A DNA stretch of 28,294 nt from Paraglomus occultum (taxonomy: Eukaryota > Glomeromycota > Glomeromycetes > Paraglomerales > Paraglomeraceae). Below the pieces are notes generated by a model. That model was not told the origin of the DNA and did no database searches. It saw only the letters and a list, made by a program, of their open reading frames with translations. A program made the translations under genes and the position numbers. The DNA lies in contig CAJVPJ010000329.1 in assembly GCA_910592205.1 (NCBI GenBank), positions 1 to 28,294 of the forward strand, given 5' to 3'. How positions within the stretch are numbered: the stretch's first letter is position 1; each line of letters starts with the position of its first letter. Shown piece by piece: positions 8,244-21,252 of this stretch.

Positions 8244-9675
8244 TCTTAACATTTCTACGACAGCTCGGAAAATGTATACATAGATAACGTTTATCAATAT
8301 ATACAGTATATAAGTATAATTATATATATGTCAATTAACAATAAAAATATATTCTAACCTTGTACACCACAGCAACAATTAAACAATTGAGAAAGTTTCT
8401 CAATTTATTTCTGTCCAAATTACGTTGAGCGAACAAGACCGCGTTGAGCAGTTTTTCCCTGTCGATAGAACAAATAGACACAAATATTTTTATTTTTTAA
8501 ATTTTGTTATGTTTGTTTGTTAAGTAGACAATTGCGAGTTTAAGAATAGTCGAATTTGCTAACCATTTTCTAACATTTTTACAGACTACACAAATGTTAT
8601 TAATTAAAATATACAGAATAAGATTATAAGATGTACTTTAAAAAAATTGGCGTTTAACAAAAAAAGAAAGCAAGATAAGACCCTCCGCGTTAGCACCGAA
8701 TACTAATTTGACAAATTATATTGTAATTGCACGTTTAGAAGATTCGAGAAGAAGCTCGTTTGTTTTGATAAAAAGTTACAGATAATGTGTGGCTTTTTGC
8801 TCGTCAAAATTAATAAACATTTATGCGGTGAAAAATATTTCTGATTATGAGAATCAGGATTATGATCCGGGTTTCTTTATCATTGTTTAATACATTACCT
8901 TTTATGGGAAATTTTATCGAGATTAATGATCAACCAATCACATGGATATGCTAAAAGTGATCTACGAATCATCACGTAACAACAGTCAACGTAATCTCTG
9001 ATTATTACATAATGCATCAAGTAGTCGAACCGGATTATTTGGGTGAAGATGGGGGAGATGTTTATTTCAGGCCAAAAACCTTCTTTTTCATATGAGTAAC
9101 CTTTATTTACTTGAGTCGTATGATATGCAAAATGTTGTTATACAATATGCAAACAAGCAAAACGCTTTATGGACAATCTAGTTATGGATATCGGTATACA
9201 TATTCAACAGCACGTAAGTACGGTATCAAGCGTAGAGATTAAAATAAGAAGACGTATATCAAACTCACAAACTGCATTAGTATTAACAATATATTAAATT
9301 CATTAAGACCATGATGTGGAATTACTTCATCTACGAGCTCGACTAGTTTGTCAATTGGAACCCACATGGCCACCTGCAAGATAATAGAATAGTTTCATGT
9401 CATTTCCATGAACGGAGCATATCGTCTCCGCCAAACCGGTCATGACCTTCTTTGAGAATTCGAAAATAAACATCGAAGGAAAGATTGCTTGCCCACGGAC
9501 TGCAGGTTTTGTGTGTCAACTCTGTGTACAATACTTATACTAATGGGATATAATCCTTTACAAAATAAATAATGATGTGTTATAAATTACGTGCTACCTT
9601 AAGGCTCGCTAGTTTGGGGTAAAATTGTTTATGTTAAACAGTTAAATAATTAGCATATGTTAACAGTTTTAATTA
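8244..9675. other. Intergenic, nothing recognised
   Basis: This stretch is the 3' flank of HMG copy 1 followed by AT-rich DNA. An AATAAA-like ACAATAAAAA lies about 95 bp past the stop and could serve 3' processing. No other gene is supported. Confidence 0.35.
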
Positions 9676-9993
9676 TTATTTGGATACCCATTTTATACAA
9701 AAATAACAGTATAAACCAATAAACAACGCAGTATTGATAAGCATTATAATCCATCTTGAAAAGGTAAAAGTCGGTCTAGACGTCCGGGCAGGGCAATATG
9801 TACTGATATTAATTAAAACAAATACTCCATCCGGATCATAAAATAGAAGAGTGAATTTAACCAATAGCATAGATATCGGTAATTCCGAATGCGTAGTTTG
9901 CCACAGAGCACAATCCATCGGTCGTATTTCTGTATCAAGACGGTCGAATATTAGAAAGCCGGAGCCAATGTAACGTGGAAGAACGGACCTTTT
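9676..9993 (-). other. Unassigned open frame, possible 3' exon (105 codons)
   Basis: On the minus strand the frame is open from just after a TAG at 9994-9996 to a stop at 9676. It reads RYIGSGFLIFDRLDTEIRPM, then MDCALWQTTHSELPISMLLV, DPDGVFVL and a C-terminal hydrophobic segment LINTALFIGLYCYF followed by KWVSK. The TAG is the end of TTTTGTGTCACAATAG, which looks like a 3' splice site, so this might be the last exon of a small tail-anchored membrane protein. I do not recognise a family and found no upstream exon. It may be chance. Confidence 0.2.
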
Positions 9994-12700
9994 CTATTGT
10001 GACACAAAATACGATCTCTTACTGCCTAAAATATTATCCGTACAGTTGGGGAAAACAAAGATCGGAGTCACGGCCTAGGCTTTACAATACCATTTTTGTG
10101 GTTTGAGTTTTTGTAGTGTAAACATTCGTGATGTTGTATAGTAAAGGGTTGCACGGTACTGAGGTTCTCTCCTCATGAAAACAATTGTAATGTGCGCACA
10201 ATCAATAACGCAAATCGTAAATCTGTATCCATTTCTATAATCTCAGACTCACTACAACATTGCTCATTTACATGCCTGACTTTGCATCGCAATTTGACGT
10301 ATACTCGATGACACATGTCGGAGATAGATGCAGTATTGTATTCAATCATCTAACCAATTACTTTATACTCCATGTGTCACGTTTTCTTTTCATCGGAGTT
10401 GTTGAAAAGATGGATGTAAAAAATTGGTCATTTTGAACAACATGATACTGCATGTAGTAAATAAGTCATCGCTAATGATTATCAAAATAGACCCGATTTA
10501 TTATCTGCATATAATTGGCAGAGTAAACAAACATAAAATTTTCACGTTTTTATACGACAGAATTAATAACAGATTGTTGATATCAAACATTCGAAAGCAA
10601 TCGTGACCGTAAACAGCTCATCATACGAAAACCTTACGCAAAGCAAAAGACGTTGTTAATCAATAAGGGAAATGATAACTGTACAGAATCGTACTGCGTG
10701 TGTTAGTTTTTTTGCGTACCCCCGTTTTTTTATATACTTATTGGACAACAAGATATTAACCATTGGATGTGGTGTTGAGCAACTTGCTCATTAAAGCCAG
10801 GACATTCCAAAGATATCAGTTACTGCATATACGTTTTGCCGTTCTATTTATAATTGCCCTGATGACAAGTTTCGTTAAAATGCTGTTTGCCCGTTCGGAC
10901 ACCAACTCCGGGGCGAAACGGAAAGTTACACTACATTTTTTTTTGCAAACAATTCACAGACTTTTGTTCGCCAAAATGTGCTAAGCCTTAAAGAGATCAA
11001 GCGTCTCAAAATAGACAAAGTTATGCTGTTGTGTGACAGTTAGTCTGTCTAAATTAAGAATCCAATCCATCTATGGTTTGAAGGGTGCTTTACGATTATA
11101 GGTATAGAGTCCAATTAAAGTGAAATTTTCAATTTTTGAATGAACATACATTGACTGTCGAAATTCATAGTCAAATGACCGAAAACTTTATCAAATACCC
11201 CTTATCGAGCCAATTTTTTTCCTGCACATCGTCGTTGGGCTGATTTTGCGTATCGATGGAAAAGTTTTTTTTTTATTATTATTTATAACAATATTTTGTC
11301 TCTACATGTATCAATTTGGCTAAACCAAGTTTGTCTTTGTTTAAACCGATTGGTTGCTTTTAGAGAACAGTATAAAAATTCGCCTAATCCGGCCATGAAA
11401 CTAAGCATGCCTCATTGTTGGGAGCCGTGTTACACAGATAGCCGAATACGGTATCACTCCCGGCTCGTATCTAACTTCTGGCATACTTATTTTATTCAAT
11501 TGTTTGATCGATTGTGGAATCCATTGCGTTCTTAGAACTTGTATAAAAAGAGCGTTTGGGGGTTTCTAATTCGGTTTGAACTTTGTTGTCCAAATTAATG
11601 CTCATAATGAAGCTATTATAAAATTTTTGGAATAATGGGCATACAAACAAATATCTGAATTATAGCAAATTACGGGCAACATGTCCGTCATAGTCAATAA
11701 ATAAGCATTTTACATACTTGAAAATGTTTATTAATTATCCGATCCTGGCTGACTAATTGTCATGTCCCAGAACACAAAATTTTATTTTACAGCCACAATT
11801 ATCACGTCTTTGGGTTTGCTTGTATAAAGCTGCATGCGTTGTGCTATTCCGATTTAACTAATTGATGTAACCTGGCTGTAATGTTTATATACTGCTCCAT
11901 TATTTTGATCAATGAGAAACATTTATAATTAATACGCGCACAACATTTAAATAATTGATTGCATATATAAACAAATACATGAGAGCCACGTATGAATTAA
12001 CAAACTAACATACGGTTTTAGTAATGTAAATAACAATTTAGCTATTTTCATATGTGTATTGTTTGGGGCATAATTACAGTAATACATTGCGGAATTTTTA
12101 TTTCGCTAAAAAACGCTCGAGTGATACACGATGACGAGAGATGATAGGTGCGTTCTTTAATGTCAAATTAGGCTTATCCTCTTTTTAACGTTCGTGATCG
12201 ATCGAAAAAAGAAAGCGCGGTAAACAACTCTACATTCGTATATGTCTTGTTAAACCTTGACTTACTAAGCGTTAATGATACCATATTAAACACAACCTTG
12301 CAGATCGGGGGAAAAAAACTCTATGTCCGTTCCGTTATTACAGAGAAGAAAAAAAGGACGAAGCGGAGAACAGCGTTTTTAAGTTTGTTTCGTAATCTAT
12401 CACCAAATAACCGTCCTACATGAATAGCATAGAAATGATCAGCTTTCCTGTTTTATTATAGAGTAAAATTTTTTTGTTTGTTTTCAATACATTATTTATA
12501 ACTGCTAAATAATATATGCATGCCAAGTGTTTACAGCAAACGCTGATTTAATGCTTATCGGGTGTTGCGCTTTTCTGAATCATTTTGGTATACAAGCTAG
12601 AAGGGTCTATCTGATTAGTCTCTAACTTAAGTATGTTTACATCCTTGAGAACACAAATATGCTTGCGCCAAATTGCCATAAATATTAGTATATATCGCTC
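9994..12700. other. Intergenic, nothing recognised
   Basis: About 2.7 kb of AT-rich DNA between the possible exon and the promoter of HMG copy 2. Several short open frames occur, but none has recognisable composition, motif or context. Confidence 0.35.
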
Positions 12701-12705
12701 AAACT

Positions 12706-12714
12706 TATATAAAT
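12706..12714 (+). promoter_or_regulatory. TATA box of HMG gene 2
   Basis: TATATAAAT starts 90 bp before ATG 12796. It is followed by AATATAAT (12740-12747) and GACATT, resembling AATATAATCTAACATT at the same relative place upstream of HMG copy 1. Confidence 0.5.
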
Positions 12715-12795
12715 GCCCACTCTTATCCAACACTCTCCAAATATAATATAGACATTTAATAGAGTTACTTACTATAGATTAATTTATTATATACA

Positions 12796-13746
12796 ATGTC
12801 TAAGCTCTCTGTCCAGGTTAAACAGATGTTCATACTACCCTATTATTTCGATAACGACAGGGCTTATACGATTGAATTAATGAACGCAGCAAATATTCAT
12901 AACCCTTTCGAGCGACACCTTTTGCTCAACCCACCATATGCACTTAGTTTACCTCTCAAAGAGCTTCTGGAACCAGCGCGGAAAACCAGTGCTCTACCAC
13001 CTCCTAGGCCAATGAATCCTTGGATTATCTTTCGCAAAGATCTCGAAGGTCAACTGCGTTTTTTTAATTCTGAACGGCCGCGTAGCATGAAGGAAACTTC
13101 TGCGACTGCTAGTTTTCTTTGGAAGAATCAGCCAAGAGTAAAACTGTACTTTACCGTGCTTGCTAAATTGGCAGAGAAAATACACAAAGATGTCTACCCT
13201 GATTACTGCTATAGGCCGAGCAAGTCAAAACGGCCCAAGTCACCTAATTGGCGGTTTATACGGATGGATGAAAGAAACCAGAGAAAAAAATCCAGAAAGA
13301 ACGTACCTACTACCCATCAAGCAGACAATTATAATATTAATAATAGTCAACAGTATCAACATATTGAAGAAAATAAGACTGGTCAGCCAAATCAACACAT
13401 TGGCGATAACGATGCCAACAACATCTCGTTACACAGCAATATTGACGTATCCCACCAATACTATAATAACGTAAGCAACCTTATCTCGCCTTATAACGTT
13501 TACGACAAGTCGTTTAATTACAATATTTTACCGAGCCATGCAACAATTCAAAACAACAAAATCGACACCGCCGCCGTCGGTACATTGAATTTCCCGATAA
13601 TTGATCAACAAGGTTACAGAATTGCCTCTAATGTCGTTGATACCGCCGCCGCCAAGTCTTTAGTCTATATACCACTACTGGGCAATGCGGCAAGTACTAT
13701 CGTCATGGAAGAATGTCCGATACGTAGTAACGGTTTCATTGTTTAA
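12796..13746 (+). CDS. MATA-type HMG-box protein, copy 2 (316 aa)
   Basis: A probable DNA-binding nuclear protein, paralogous to copy 1. A LLLNPPYALSLPLKELLEP motif occupies residues 42-60. The HMG box runs from about 68 to 143, with PPPRPMNPWIIFRK, ATASFLWKNQP, LYFTVLAKLAEKIHKDVYP and PDYCYRP. About 44 of 80 positions over this region match copy 1 by eye. A basic segment with RPSKSKRPK and QRKKSRK (140-170) follows as a likely nuclear signal. The tail (about 175-250) is Asn/Gln/His-rich. Near the C-terminus two similar DTAA-type segments (IDTAAVGTL and VDTAAAKSL) repeat about 36 residues apart. ATG 12796 is preceded by ACA. The frame is intact and intronless; its regulatory targets are unknown. 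Confidence 0.85.
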   Translation: MSKLSVQVKQMFILPYYFDNDRAYTIELMNAANIHNPFERHLLLNPPYALSLPLKELLEPARKTSALPPPRPMNPWIIFRKDLEGQLRFFNSERPRSMKETSATASFLWKNQPRVKLYFTVLAKLAEKIHKDVYPDYCYRPSKSKRPKSPNWRFIRMDERNQRKKSRKNVPTTHQADNYNINNSQQYQHIEENKTGQPNQHIGDNDANNISLHSNIDVSHQYYNNVSNLISPYNVYDKSFNYNILPSHATIQNNKIDTAAVGTLNFPIIDQQGYRIASNVVDTAAAKSLVYIPLLGNAASTIVMEECPIRSNGFIV

Positions 13747-15280
13747 TGCATGTCAGGGGGAAGCTTTATGATTTTATTAAGTTTATTCGTATGTAATAAG
13801 TCGTAAAATATTTTTTTTTCTCAGACAAATTCTTAACTACAACTATGCGTAATACCCTTTTTATTATATGTTTATAATCAATCCTTGATTCGGATTAATT
13901 TGTTTTTCATTTACGGCAACTTGTTTGTCAAAAATCTTAGCGGTCGTTATTATCAAGTCATCAAGTGACAAGTACGGTCGAGGGTGACTTGATACAGAAT
14001 ATTTTTATATATATAAAATTTTTTTAAGACGTATAGTAAAGTATGGTTTTTAATTTTTTTGCGAAGCAAGAGTTGAATTCAAGTATTTACGAAGATAATT
14101 ATAGTCATAATTATTTGAACTTATCTGTTTCTTTGCTAATAAATTTCTTGCTTGGGCTTTTTGTCAACATTGTCGAAACCCTTCTTTGAAGAAATTGGCA
14201 AAATCTACAATTGGGACCACAGGTCATATTTTGATCTACACCTCCAAAAACACATGCGTCTACGGTAATTTCTGTAATAGCTTATAGCTTTATTAATTGG
14301 GTGCTTAACTGAACGCTGACAAAAATTTGCAAGACTTTTGTTCTTCAAAAGTATACCAAACCCTTTTTCTGTTCACTGCAATATCACAGTGTCATATTCT
14401 CGACACTTGATTGAGTGTTGATAGCGGAAAAAACTGTAGATACTACAATAAAAGTAATCTTGTCTAACGCAATAATAAATTAGGCAACGTTATTACACTA
14501 TGAATGTTAACTTGAACAAAAAAAACCAAGACATCAAAATCAAAGTGCGACTATGTGCTGATATAACTGTAAAGGAAATTGTATAGAAAATTGACCTGCC
14601 TATATTGATAATACAAATTTTCATGCACTCATCAGATTCGAACGGGAGATAATATAAACAGGACATTGTGGGATCCCTAATAAGCGCTAGTCATTAATTT
14701 GACATAACTATTCTGAGAACTGTACCGTAATAAAGTGGTCCAATAGTGCCAAAAAATGCTATCAAACTGGTTATTTTAACAAGTATTCTATTCACAGTTT
14801 AATCCTAAAGCTTGCTATTATGCAAGCAGCAGTTGCTCTAATAATTTTAAGACAGCATAAGATGAGAACGTTTAATTTAAAATTGTACATTTTCATTGTG
14901 ATAACTTTACATTAAATTTTGGCAATTTTGATACTAATGTTTACTGCTACTTGCTAATGGTTATGAATATAGCGTCTGGCATGTCTTTGTAGTATGTAAT
15001 AATGGCGCAATAAACATCTGCTCAAACAGTTGTTGTGTCTCAGTACAGAACCCAGTCATCTCAGGTTTGGACCGCGCACAACTACTAACTGTATGTTTCT
15101 ACAAATTTTCCAAATTATTAAATTTTAACAGTGCAGTGTTCTATTTTATTTGTTTTTTCTCAGACGCAAAAGTTTCAAATTTACTTATGACATTTAACAT
15201 GTAATAATTCATGCGATAACTTGCTTGATGCTTTTATCATGTTAGATCAAATTAATGACAAGAGAAATTAAAACAATGTA
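13747..15280. other. Intergenic, 3' flank of HMG copy 2
   Basis: AT-rich DNA without a supported gene. The only structure noticed is a 10-bp inverted repeat (TATCAAGTCA at 13951 and TGACTTGATA at 13985) about 205 bp past the HMG stop. Confidence 0.4.
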
Positions 15281-15305
15281 CGTGGGTGAATCAAAAAATT
15301 TTTGC
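15281..15305 (+). repeat. mariner left terminal inverted repeat
   Basis: 25 bp beginning CGTGGGTGAATCAAAAAA, directly after a TA dinucleotide. Confidence 0.9.
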
Positions 15306-15350
15306 AGTTTGGCTTTATTTTGAAATACTACATAATAAATTTAAAACTAA

Positions 15351-16031
15351 TTATGCTAATCCTTCAAAATAGTCTCCTTTAATATTTATACATTTTTGCA
15401 ACCTTTTACGCCAATTTTCAAAAAACTTATGGTATTCCTCTTGTGGAATACTATCAACAATTGCCTGAACGGCTCGAGATAGGTTCACAATACTATTATA
15501 TTTCTTTCCTGCAAGTGCTTTCTTGATTTTTGGGAATAAAAAAAAGTCGTATGGAGCCAGGTCTGGGCTATATGGCGGATAACGCAGTAATCTTATTCGC
15601 TCTTGCCTCAAAAAGTCCATAACCTTAAACCTGCAATGAGGCGCAGCATTGTCATGATGCAGCAACCTATTTGGCAGTGACTTTGCATAGCTCTAATTCT
15701 TTATGCAAAATGGTATAGGTATTGCCATATGAAATCCCCGTTCGATTAGCTAACTCCTCTATTTTTTTGTGAGGGTCTTCACTGAGAATATTACGGACAT
15801 TCTCAACATTCTTTTGCGTAACTGCCTCGCGAGGCCTTCCAGATCGAGGCTCATCTTTTAAGCAGCCTCTCCCATCATTGAAACTTTTAACCCAGTGTTG
15901 GACTGTACGCAATGATGGCGCTATATGTCCACAAGCTTTGGCTAATTTTCATAACTTGTGCCAACGTCTGTACCATTTTGCCATTCGACGAATATGTAGA
16001 AGCGATATTGTTCACGTGAAAATTGAGCCAT
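15351..16031 (-). pseudogene. mariner transposase remnant with central deletion
   Basis: The start at 16031 reads MAQFSREQYRFYIFVEWQNG and hits a stop. After a one-base shift the frame continues LAKACGHIAPSLRTVQHWVK with the second HTH, then DEPRSGRPR and the region up to LELCKVTAK, followed by a stop. The next frame resumes at LLHHDNAAPHCRFK (second catalytic Asp) and PPYSPDLAPYDFFLFP (third Asp). Exactly 34 residues separate these two aspartates, which is the mariner D34D spacing. The segment that should carry the first catalytic Asp (TGDE type), some 120-130 residues by comparison with Mos1, is missing at about 15666. The enzyme is dead. Confidence 0.9.
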
Positions 16032-16177
16032 TGGTTTTCTAACAAGTAGGGTTTGAAAGACGATATCTCGACAACTACTAATCAAATTTGGTTTGTTTTG
16101 AAGATCAAAACTTTAGTTTTTATTTGGTTAGTGTCAATTTGCCTCAGACTATTGACCTGTAAAATGCAGGGGTCGGC

Positions 16178-16202
16178 GCAAAAACTTTTTGATCCACCCA
16201 CG
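16178..16202 (-). repeat. mariner right terminal inverted repeat
   Basis: This 25-bp end is the reverse complement of the left end with two mismatches, and is followed by TA. Confidence 0.9.
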
Positions 16203-16204
16203 TA

Positions 16205-19200
16205 TAAACGAATTGTGTAAAAAAAAATTATCTATCGAAATATGAATTTGGCATTTGAAATATTCGTGAGCAATTGTTAGTATAAACCAGATCATGACAT
16301 AAAGTTTTCGCGTCTTCGTTAATTAGCCAAATTGCTATATTGTTATTAATCAGACAAACATTGATATCAGATATACATTCTAATAGTAAAACTAAAAATC
16401 GTATTACGGTCTAACCGTAGATTTACCGCGCGCAATTATAATGTACCAATAGACTTTGTCAACGACTGTATTACATAAACAATCTAACCACATTATCCCA
16501 TGATTTAAATAAGTCATAGTATGATTAGGGCTACATTCTACAGTTTAATAAGCATATTAATATTAATATTAAAAAAAAGTACCAATATACTGTATATTAA
16601 TGCAATTATCTTACAATTAGATCGTAAACTGCTAACAAGTCGCGTTTAATAATAATAATCGCGCGAATGCAGTCAGGCGTGTGTCATAGCTCGTATAATA
16701 ATAATTGTGTGTCCGAGAACCAATAAGTCGACGCATAACGCGTTGTATGTTCGATTTCAGACGTTAGATTCTCATATCAATATCATTGAAATTCGATTAG
16801 CTTATAGTTACGCCATTCTAATAAAATAATACTTGCGACAATTATTACTATAGTATATCAGTCTAATGTCAAAACTTTGTTTAAGAAATACAAGGATAAA
16901 ACAGATTACGGAACTCGGTGAACAGAGAATGACAGTTTTTGTATTACTTTATTTGCAAATACACTTGAGGCGGATTTTATTTAACAAACATATGTTAGAG
17001 TGTTCAAAGAATTTAAACTTTAAAGGTCAGGGTTATGTTTAAATTACTTAAAACGGTACACTTTACTGTAAATGGTAACCTGCTGTTTAAACACAATTTG
17101 CCTACAAATGTATTGCGCTAAGGTCATAAATTCCAACAATTGTCCTTGACTTTCAATTTTTTGCTCTCGGCCAGGTACGTGTTGCCTTTAGCAGAGGGCC
17201 CCCACGGAATGCCAATTTTTAAGAAAGATGTGCACGATTATTTAAACGTAAATACAACTCCCCCGTAGTTATAAATACATGGTCTTCTATTTAATTAATA
17301 ACTGGTTGATGGTTACTATGCTTCTTATTGCTAGCAAAATGCTTTTACGTAAAATTTAGTCTTTTCTCTGATCACATTTCGGCAACTAATCATACGCATC
17401 ACACAATAAAACAGGCGGGTCAGCGTTCACGGCAGAGTAGCCGTAGTACTGACAATCCGATAAAACCAAGTCCTTAATTTGTGGTTGTAGTGTTTGCGTC
17501 TAATACGTAGAACACAAAAGTACCTGTTTTATCATCAACTTATGAGACACATAAACTTGTAGAAATTTTCCCTCAATAGATTTCGGAAGTTATGCCTTCT
17601 TTAACAATATCAACATGTAAGAGCATCCTAGTATCAAATTACAAATACCTCGAATGCTCATTAACATATCCACGATGATCTCGATAGACACGTATGAAGA
17701 ATTTATTGAAAACAAATATACAGTAATTACACATTGTGGTAATAAATAAAAGCGTTAAAAGCACAATTCGACTCTACATTCATAAGGAATTGCTATGGCG
17801 GATTGATTGGGGGCAATAATTAAACAGTAATTAATTAGTGTTATATCGCTTTTTAACGATATGTAATAACAAACATCCCTTTCTTTATATGATATGACAA
17901 GAGTCTTTCTCTTACCTTTGATGAAAGATTATCTCAATCTCGTTTGTCGCCGTTTCGTATACATACATCTTTATAGACTTTACAATCTGCCAAGTCCCGA
18001 ATTTGCAGAATCATGTTGCCCACATACCGCAAAAAATAGGTATCGATGCTGTTTTAATTTCGTAAATGTCTCGATTTCAATGTACCCATTTTCATAACCG
18101 TTGTCTCTTCTCCATCGCTTCTTATTAAAGTTCGGTACTGCAATAAGAAAGATGAATCATTTCTTTGTTAAAAGAAAATTTTGGCATCAAGTGACAATTG
18201 TAGTAGGTTAACGTGTTTCCTTCCGTAAACGCAAAACCAGTACGTACCATTCAAACAAGGACTTGATTCTTGCTTCTCGTTATAACATCCGATAAACAAA
18301 AACTCCGTTGTTATTAGCCCAGATGGAAACCTAAACTTGCAAAAGGCGTGGCGATATAGTATACTCTGGAGATGCAAGTTAAACGTGCGGGTTATTAATA
18401 CAATGTTAACAGCAGCGATATAGGTTTATTTTGTTAGGAGAACCCAATAAAAAATCGACTCTCATTAATTAATAGAATCGACAACTTCTCATATTCGCTA
18501 CTCTTTGCACAGACTTAGTAAAGACATAAAGATACACCACAAAGTTTGAAAGGCATTATAGCCACCCACCTTATCATACGATCCGACGAGATCTCCTCTC
18601 TCGCCCCCTCACTCCCTCTCTTTGAAATGTGGAATTTGCCTTTACAACGGGTTAAGCAAAGGAAGATGCGACCGTGCTTACGATGATATAATACGATTAA
18701 CAATAATTGGTACTATGAAAAGATTAATCGATTCAATTATGCCATCATCGATTCAATCATGCCATTCTGCCAGTCAGTTTTCATTATGTGTGACATGACT
18801 CGGAACATGTATGTAGAGCAGTAGCAGCAAATCTGTAGAGTTAATCAGTAGAATGTAGCACAACACATTGGTTTTGTTTATCACAATTAAAAAAACGGCA
18901 CGCCAATCTTTTGTTCATTGATGAACTTCTTATTATGGTAATCATGAATGACACTATATAAAAATATGCTTTATTCAAATGCTCGCTCTCGTTGTCTGCC
19001 TGAATTGGTAAAATTTATTATTGTACGTATTGTTAGCGGTGACGAACGATATTAATATCAATTTATTCAAGGGGATAGGGAAAAGTCGATTTGACTCATA
19101 CACTGCTGGTAATAATCGTAATAGAGTTCAAAGGGCTGTTTCAGATATTTAGGTTACACTGGATGGCGTATGATATACCGCCTATGCAATGCTTTTAGAA

Positions 19201-21132
19201 CACACCAAATCCGGGTTAGTCTGCGTGGTCTCTTGTGCATATATGTGTAACGGGCAATTGTTGGACAGAAATACTTTATTCATATCACATGATATAATAA
19301 TAAGCAAAGGAAATATCCTTGCCTAAAAAAAGAATCCAAATTGCATACTTACCGGTTGGAGAGGAAAAAAAAAAAAGGGGGCCATATTTAATAGGTTAGT
19401 CAAAGGCGCTGTGGCTGTGGCGCTGTGGCTGTGCGGCGTGGCAATTATTGAAATAAAGCATATCTTTTTGGGGCCAATGTCAACGTGATTGAAATTACAC
19501 CGATATATGCTATGACTGATGGCAAGCGCAGGTCATCATCTACAACAACGTTACTACATTATCCCCAATACATGCTATTATCAGTACCGGAATCAGAATT
19601 CCTTTGTGCTTACACATGTCCGGGTAGGTGTAAACAAACTTTATACCTTACTACACATTAACTTGTTTAAGGATGTGTACTCTTTATCGACTATTTTTAG
19701 CGTATTGTTTCGAATTATCATTAAGAATAAATGTAATTTAAAAACTTTTTCTATTAAGCCACGAAGCCTCTTACCAAATTAGGAATCGTGTACGGAAAAT
19801 TCCATATAGTCGTCCTAAGCCGCCGTTGTCTATTACATAATTGATATCGCAAATTTAAGTTTTATGTACGTTTCGAATGGCTAACGGTCAAAAATAGTGT
19901 TACAAGAAAAACCTTGATTGTATGATTACATGATTGCAGACTATTCACGCATTGCACGTTTATACTCAAACTTGTTAATCACCAAAACGAGCAAGATGCT
20001 GTGTAGTCATGATTGGCGAAGACGTGCTCTAATTGGTTGAACGAAATTCGCCAGCCAGTCTATCGTATATACTTTCGGGTGTGTGCATAATAATAACAAT
20101 GGCTTGTAGGCTTCTAAAAATACCTATAAAGATATGATTTTATTGGTGAGTTAAATTTAAAATTTTTAAATTAAAATTAGAAAAGGATCGCCGTCGCAAT
20201 GGATCAAATGGATCAATCACCCCACTCCACTTTTAAAAAACAATTCAAAGAAACTGATACAATTGTCAATTTGTTTGGGGGTTGCGTTTATCAAAAGTCG
20301 GCTGTGCCTTTGCGATACCCGGTCCGTTTTTGTTTCCTCCATAACAACAATGGGGGCCTATTGCCCTATTATTGATTTACGCAGTAGTATGTTGTTTGGT
20401 GTTACTTATAAACATTGTCTATCACTTGCCAAAACTCAAACACTATTTTATCACCAACGCGGCCAAGTCAAATACGGATTAGCCTCGTCATCACGCTATC
20501 AGGAATAGATAGGGGTCTGCGTACAAATAAAAACAAGGCTATAAATAAACTTGGCGGAAAAAAAAATAATCTTCTCTCTCTTTTTTTTTCATTATACGAG
20601 GGAAACTGAACAAGTTAACAAGACATTCGCTGAAAAATTTCAAGGGGAGGACAACGTTAAGGGGATGAGAATATATGTACATGCATGTACGTTTGCAATA
20701 ATTGTCTAGTACAATCGTTGTGTAAATCAGATTTATATTACTGGTCCTGTGTAGACCATTAGTAGGTAACGACTATTGGTTAAAACTAAATTAAAGGTAA
20801 TGATCTCAGAAACTTTAAACATATTAAGAATACTGTCCCAAATACAATCTTTGCATTGAAATAAAAGAACTATAAAAATTTCGTAATCCGACAGCTGAAT
20901 TGCTTTATTGAGAAACATGATACAGTATTATCGTTATCGTTACTAATTAAAAATTGCAAATTGTGTACAAGTTGGCTGACTCTGTAAAGTGGCATATTAT
21001 TTACAACTATTGAAAATGTTAAAATTGTTGGTCAAGCTTTCCTCCCAAGCCGCATACTGGGAGATAAACTTTATCTATCTTCTGATTGTATTACTATGTG
21101 ACAATGTAGCACTCGATCGTACATGATATATT
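16205..21132. other. Long intergenic stretch, only simple repeats
   Basis: Almost 5 kb without a supported gene. It contains a TAATAT-type run near 16556, a 20-bp tandem pair at 18727-18766, a GCGCTGTGGCTGTG-type duplication near 19408-19436, and a 14-bp palindrome GTACATGCATGTAC at 20677-20690. Several open frames of 60-90 codons occur on both strands, but none has a recognisable motif. Confidence 0.4.
18727..18766. repeat. 20-bp direct tandem duplication
   Basis: Two adjacent 20-bp units, ATCGATTCAATTATGCCATC and ATCGATTCAATCATGCCATT, differ at two positions. Confidence 0.8.
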
Positions 21133-21231
21133 GATTGTAACTATTGTGACGATTGTAATGATTGTAACGATTGTAACGATTGTAACGATTGTAATGATTG
21201 TGACGATTGTGACGATTGTAATGATTGTAAG
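21133..21231. repeat. 9-bp minisatellite, eleven units
   Basis: Eleven head-to-tail units of GATTGTAAC with substitutions at a few positions. Read on the plus strand from 21133 they give DCN/DCD tripeptides, but the frame has a TGA at 21124 and no ATG, so coding is not supported. Confidence 0.9.
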
Positions 21232-21252
21232 GATGACAACAACATAAACAAA

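Larger units (their letters stand above)
15281..16202. mobile_element. Internally deleted mariner element (922 bp)
   Basis: The ends are 25-bp inverted repeats (15281-15305 and 16178-16202) starting CGTGGGTG.ATCAAAAA and differing at two positions. The flanking dinucleotides are TA on both sides (15279-15280 and 16203-16204), the target duplication of Tc1/mariner elements. The decayed transposase lies on the minus strand inside. Full mariners are about 1.3 kb, so this copy has lost roughly 375 bp. With both ends intact it could in principle still be moved by a transposase supplied from elsewhere. Confidence 0.9.

Noticed and set aside
9010-9040. GGTTCGACT on the minus strand as a tRNA T-arm
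   Set aside because: The flanking bases do not form the T stem and no acceptor or anticodon arm fits. No other tRNA was found by eye.
12994-13474. Alternative frames within HMG copy 2
   Set aside because: Shadows of the HMG frame, with no domain.
20677-20690. 14-bp palindrome GTACATGCATGTAC as a regulatory site
   Set aside because: Isolated, with no gene nearby, and expected occasionally by chance in 28 kb of alternating sequence.
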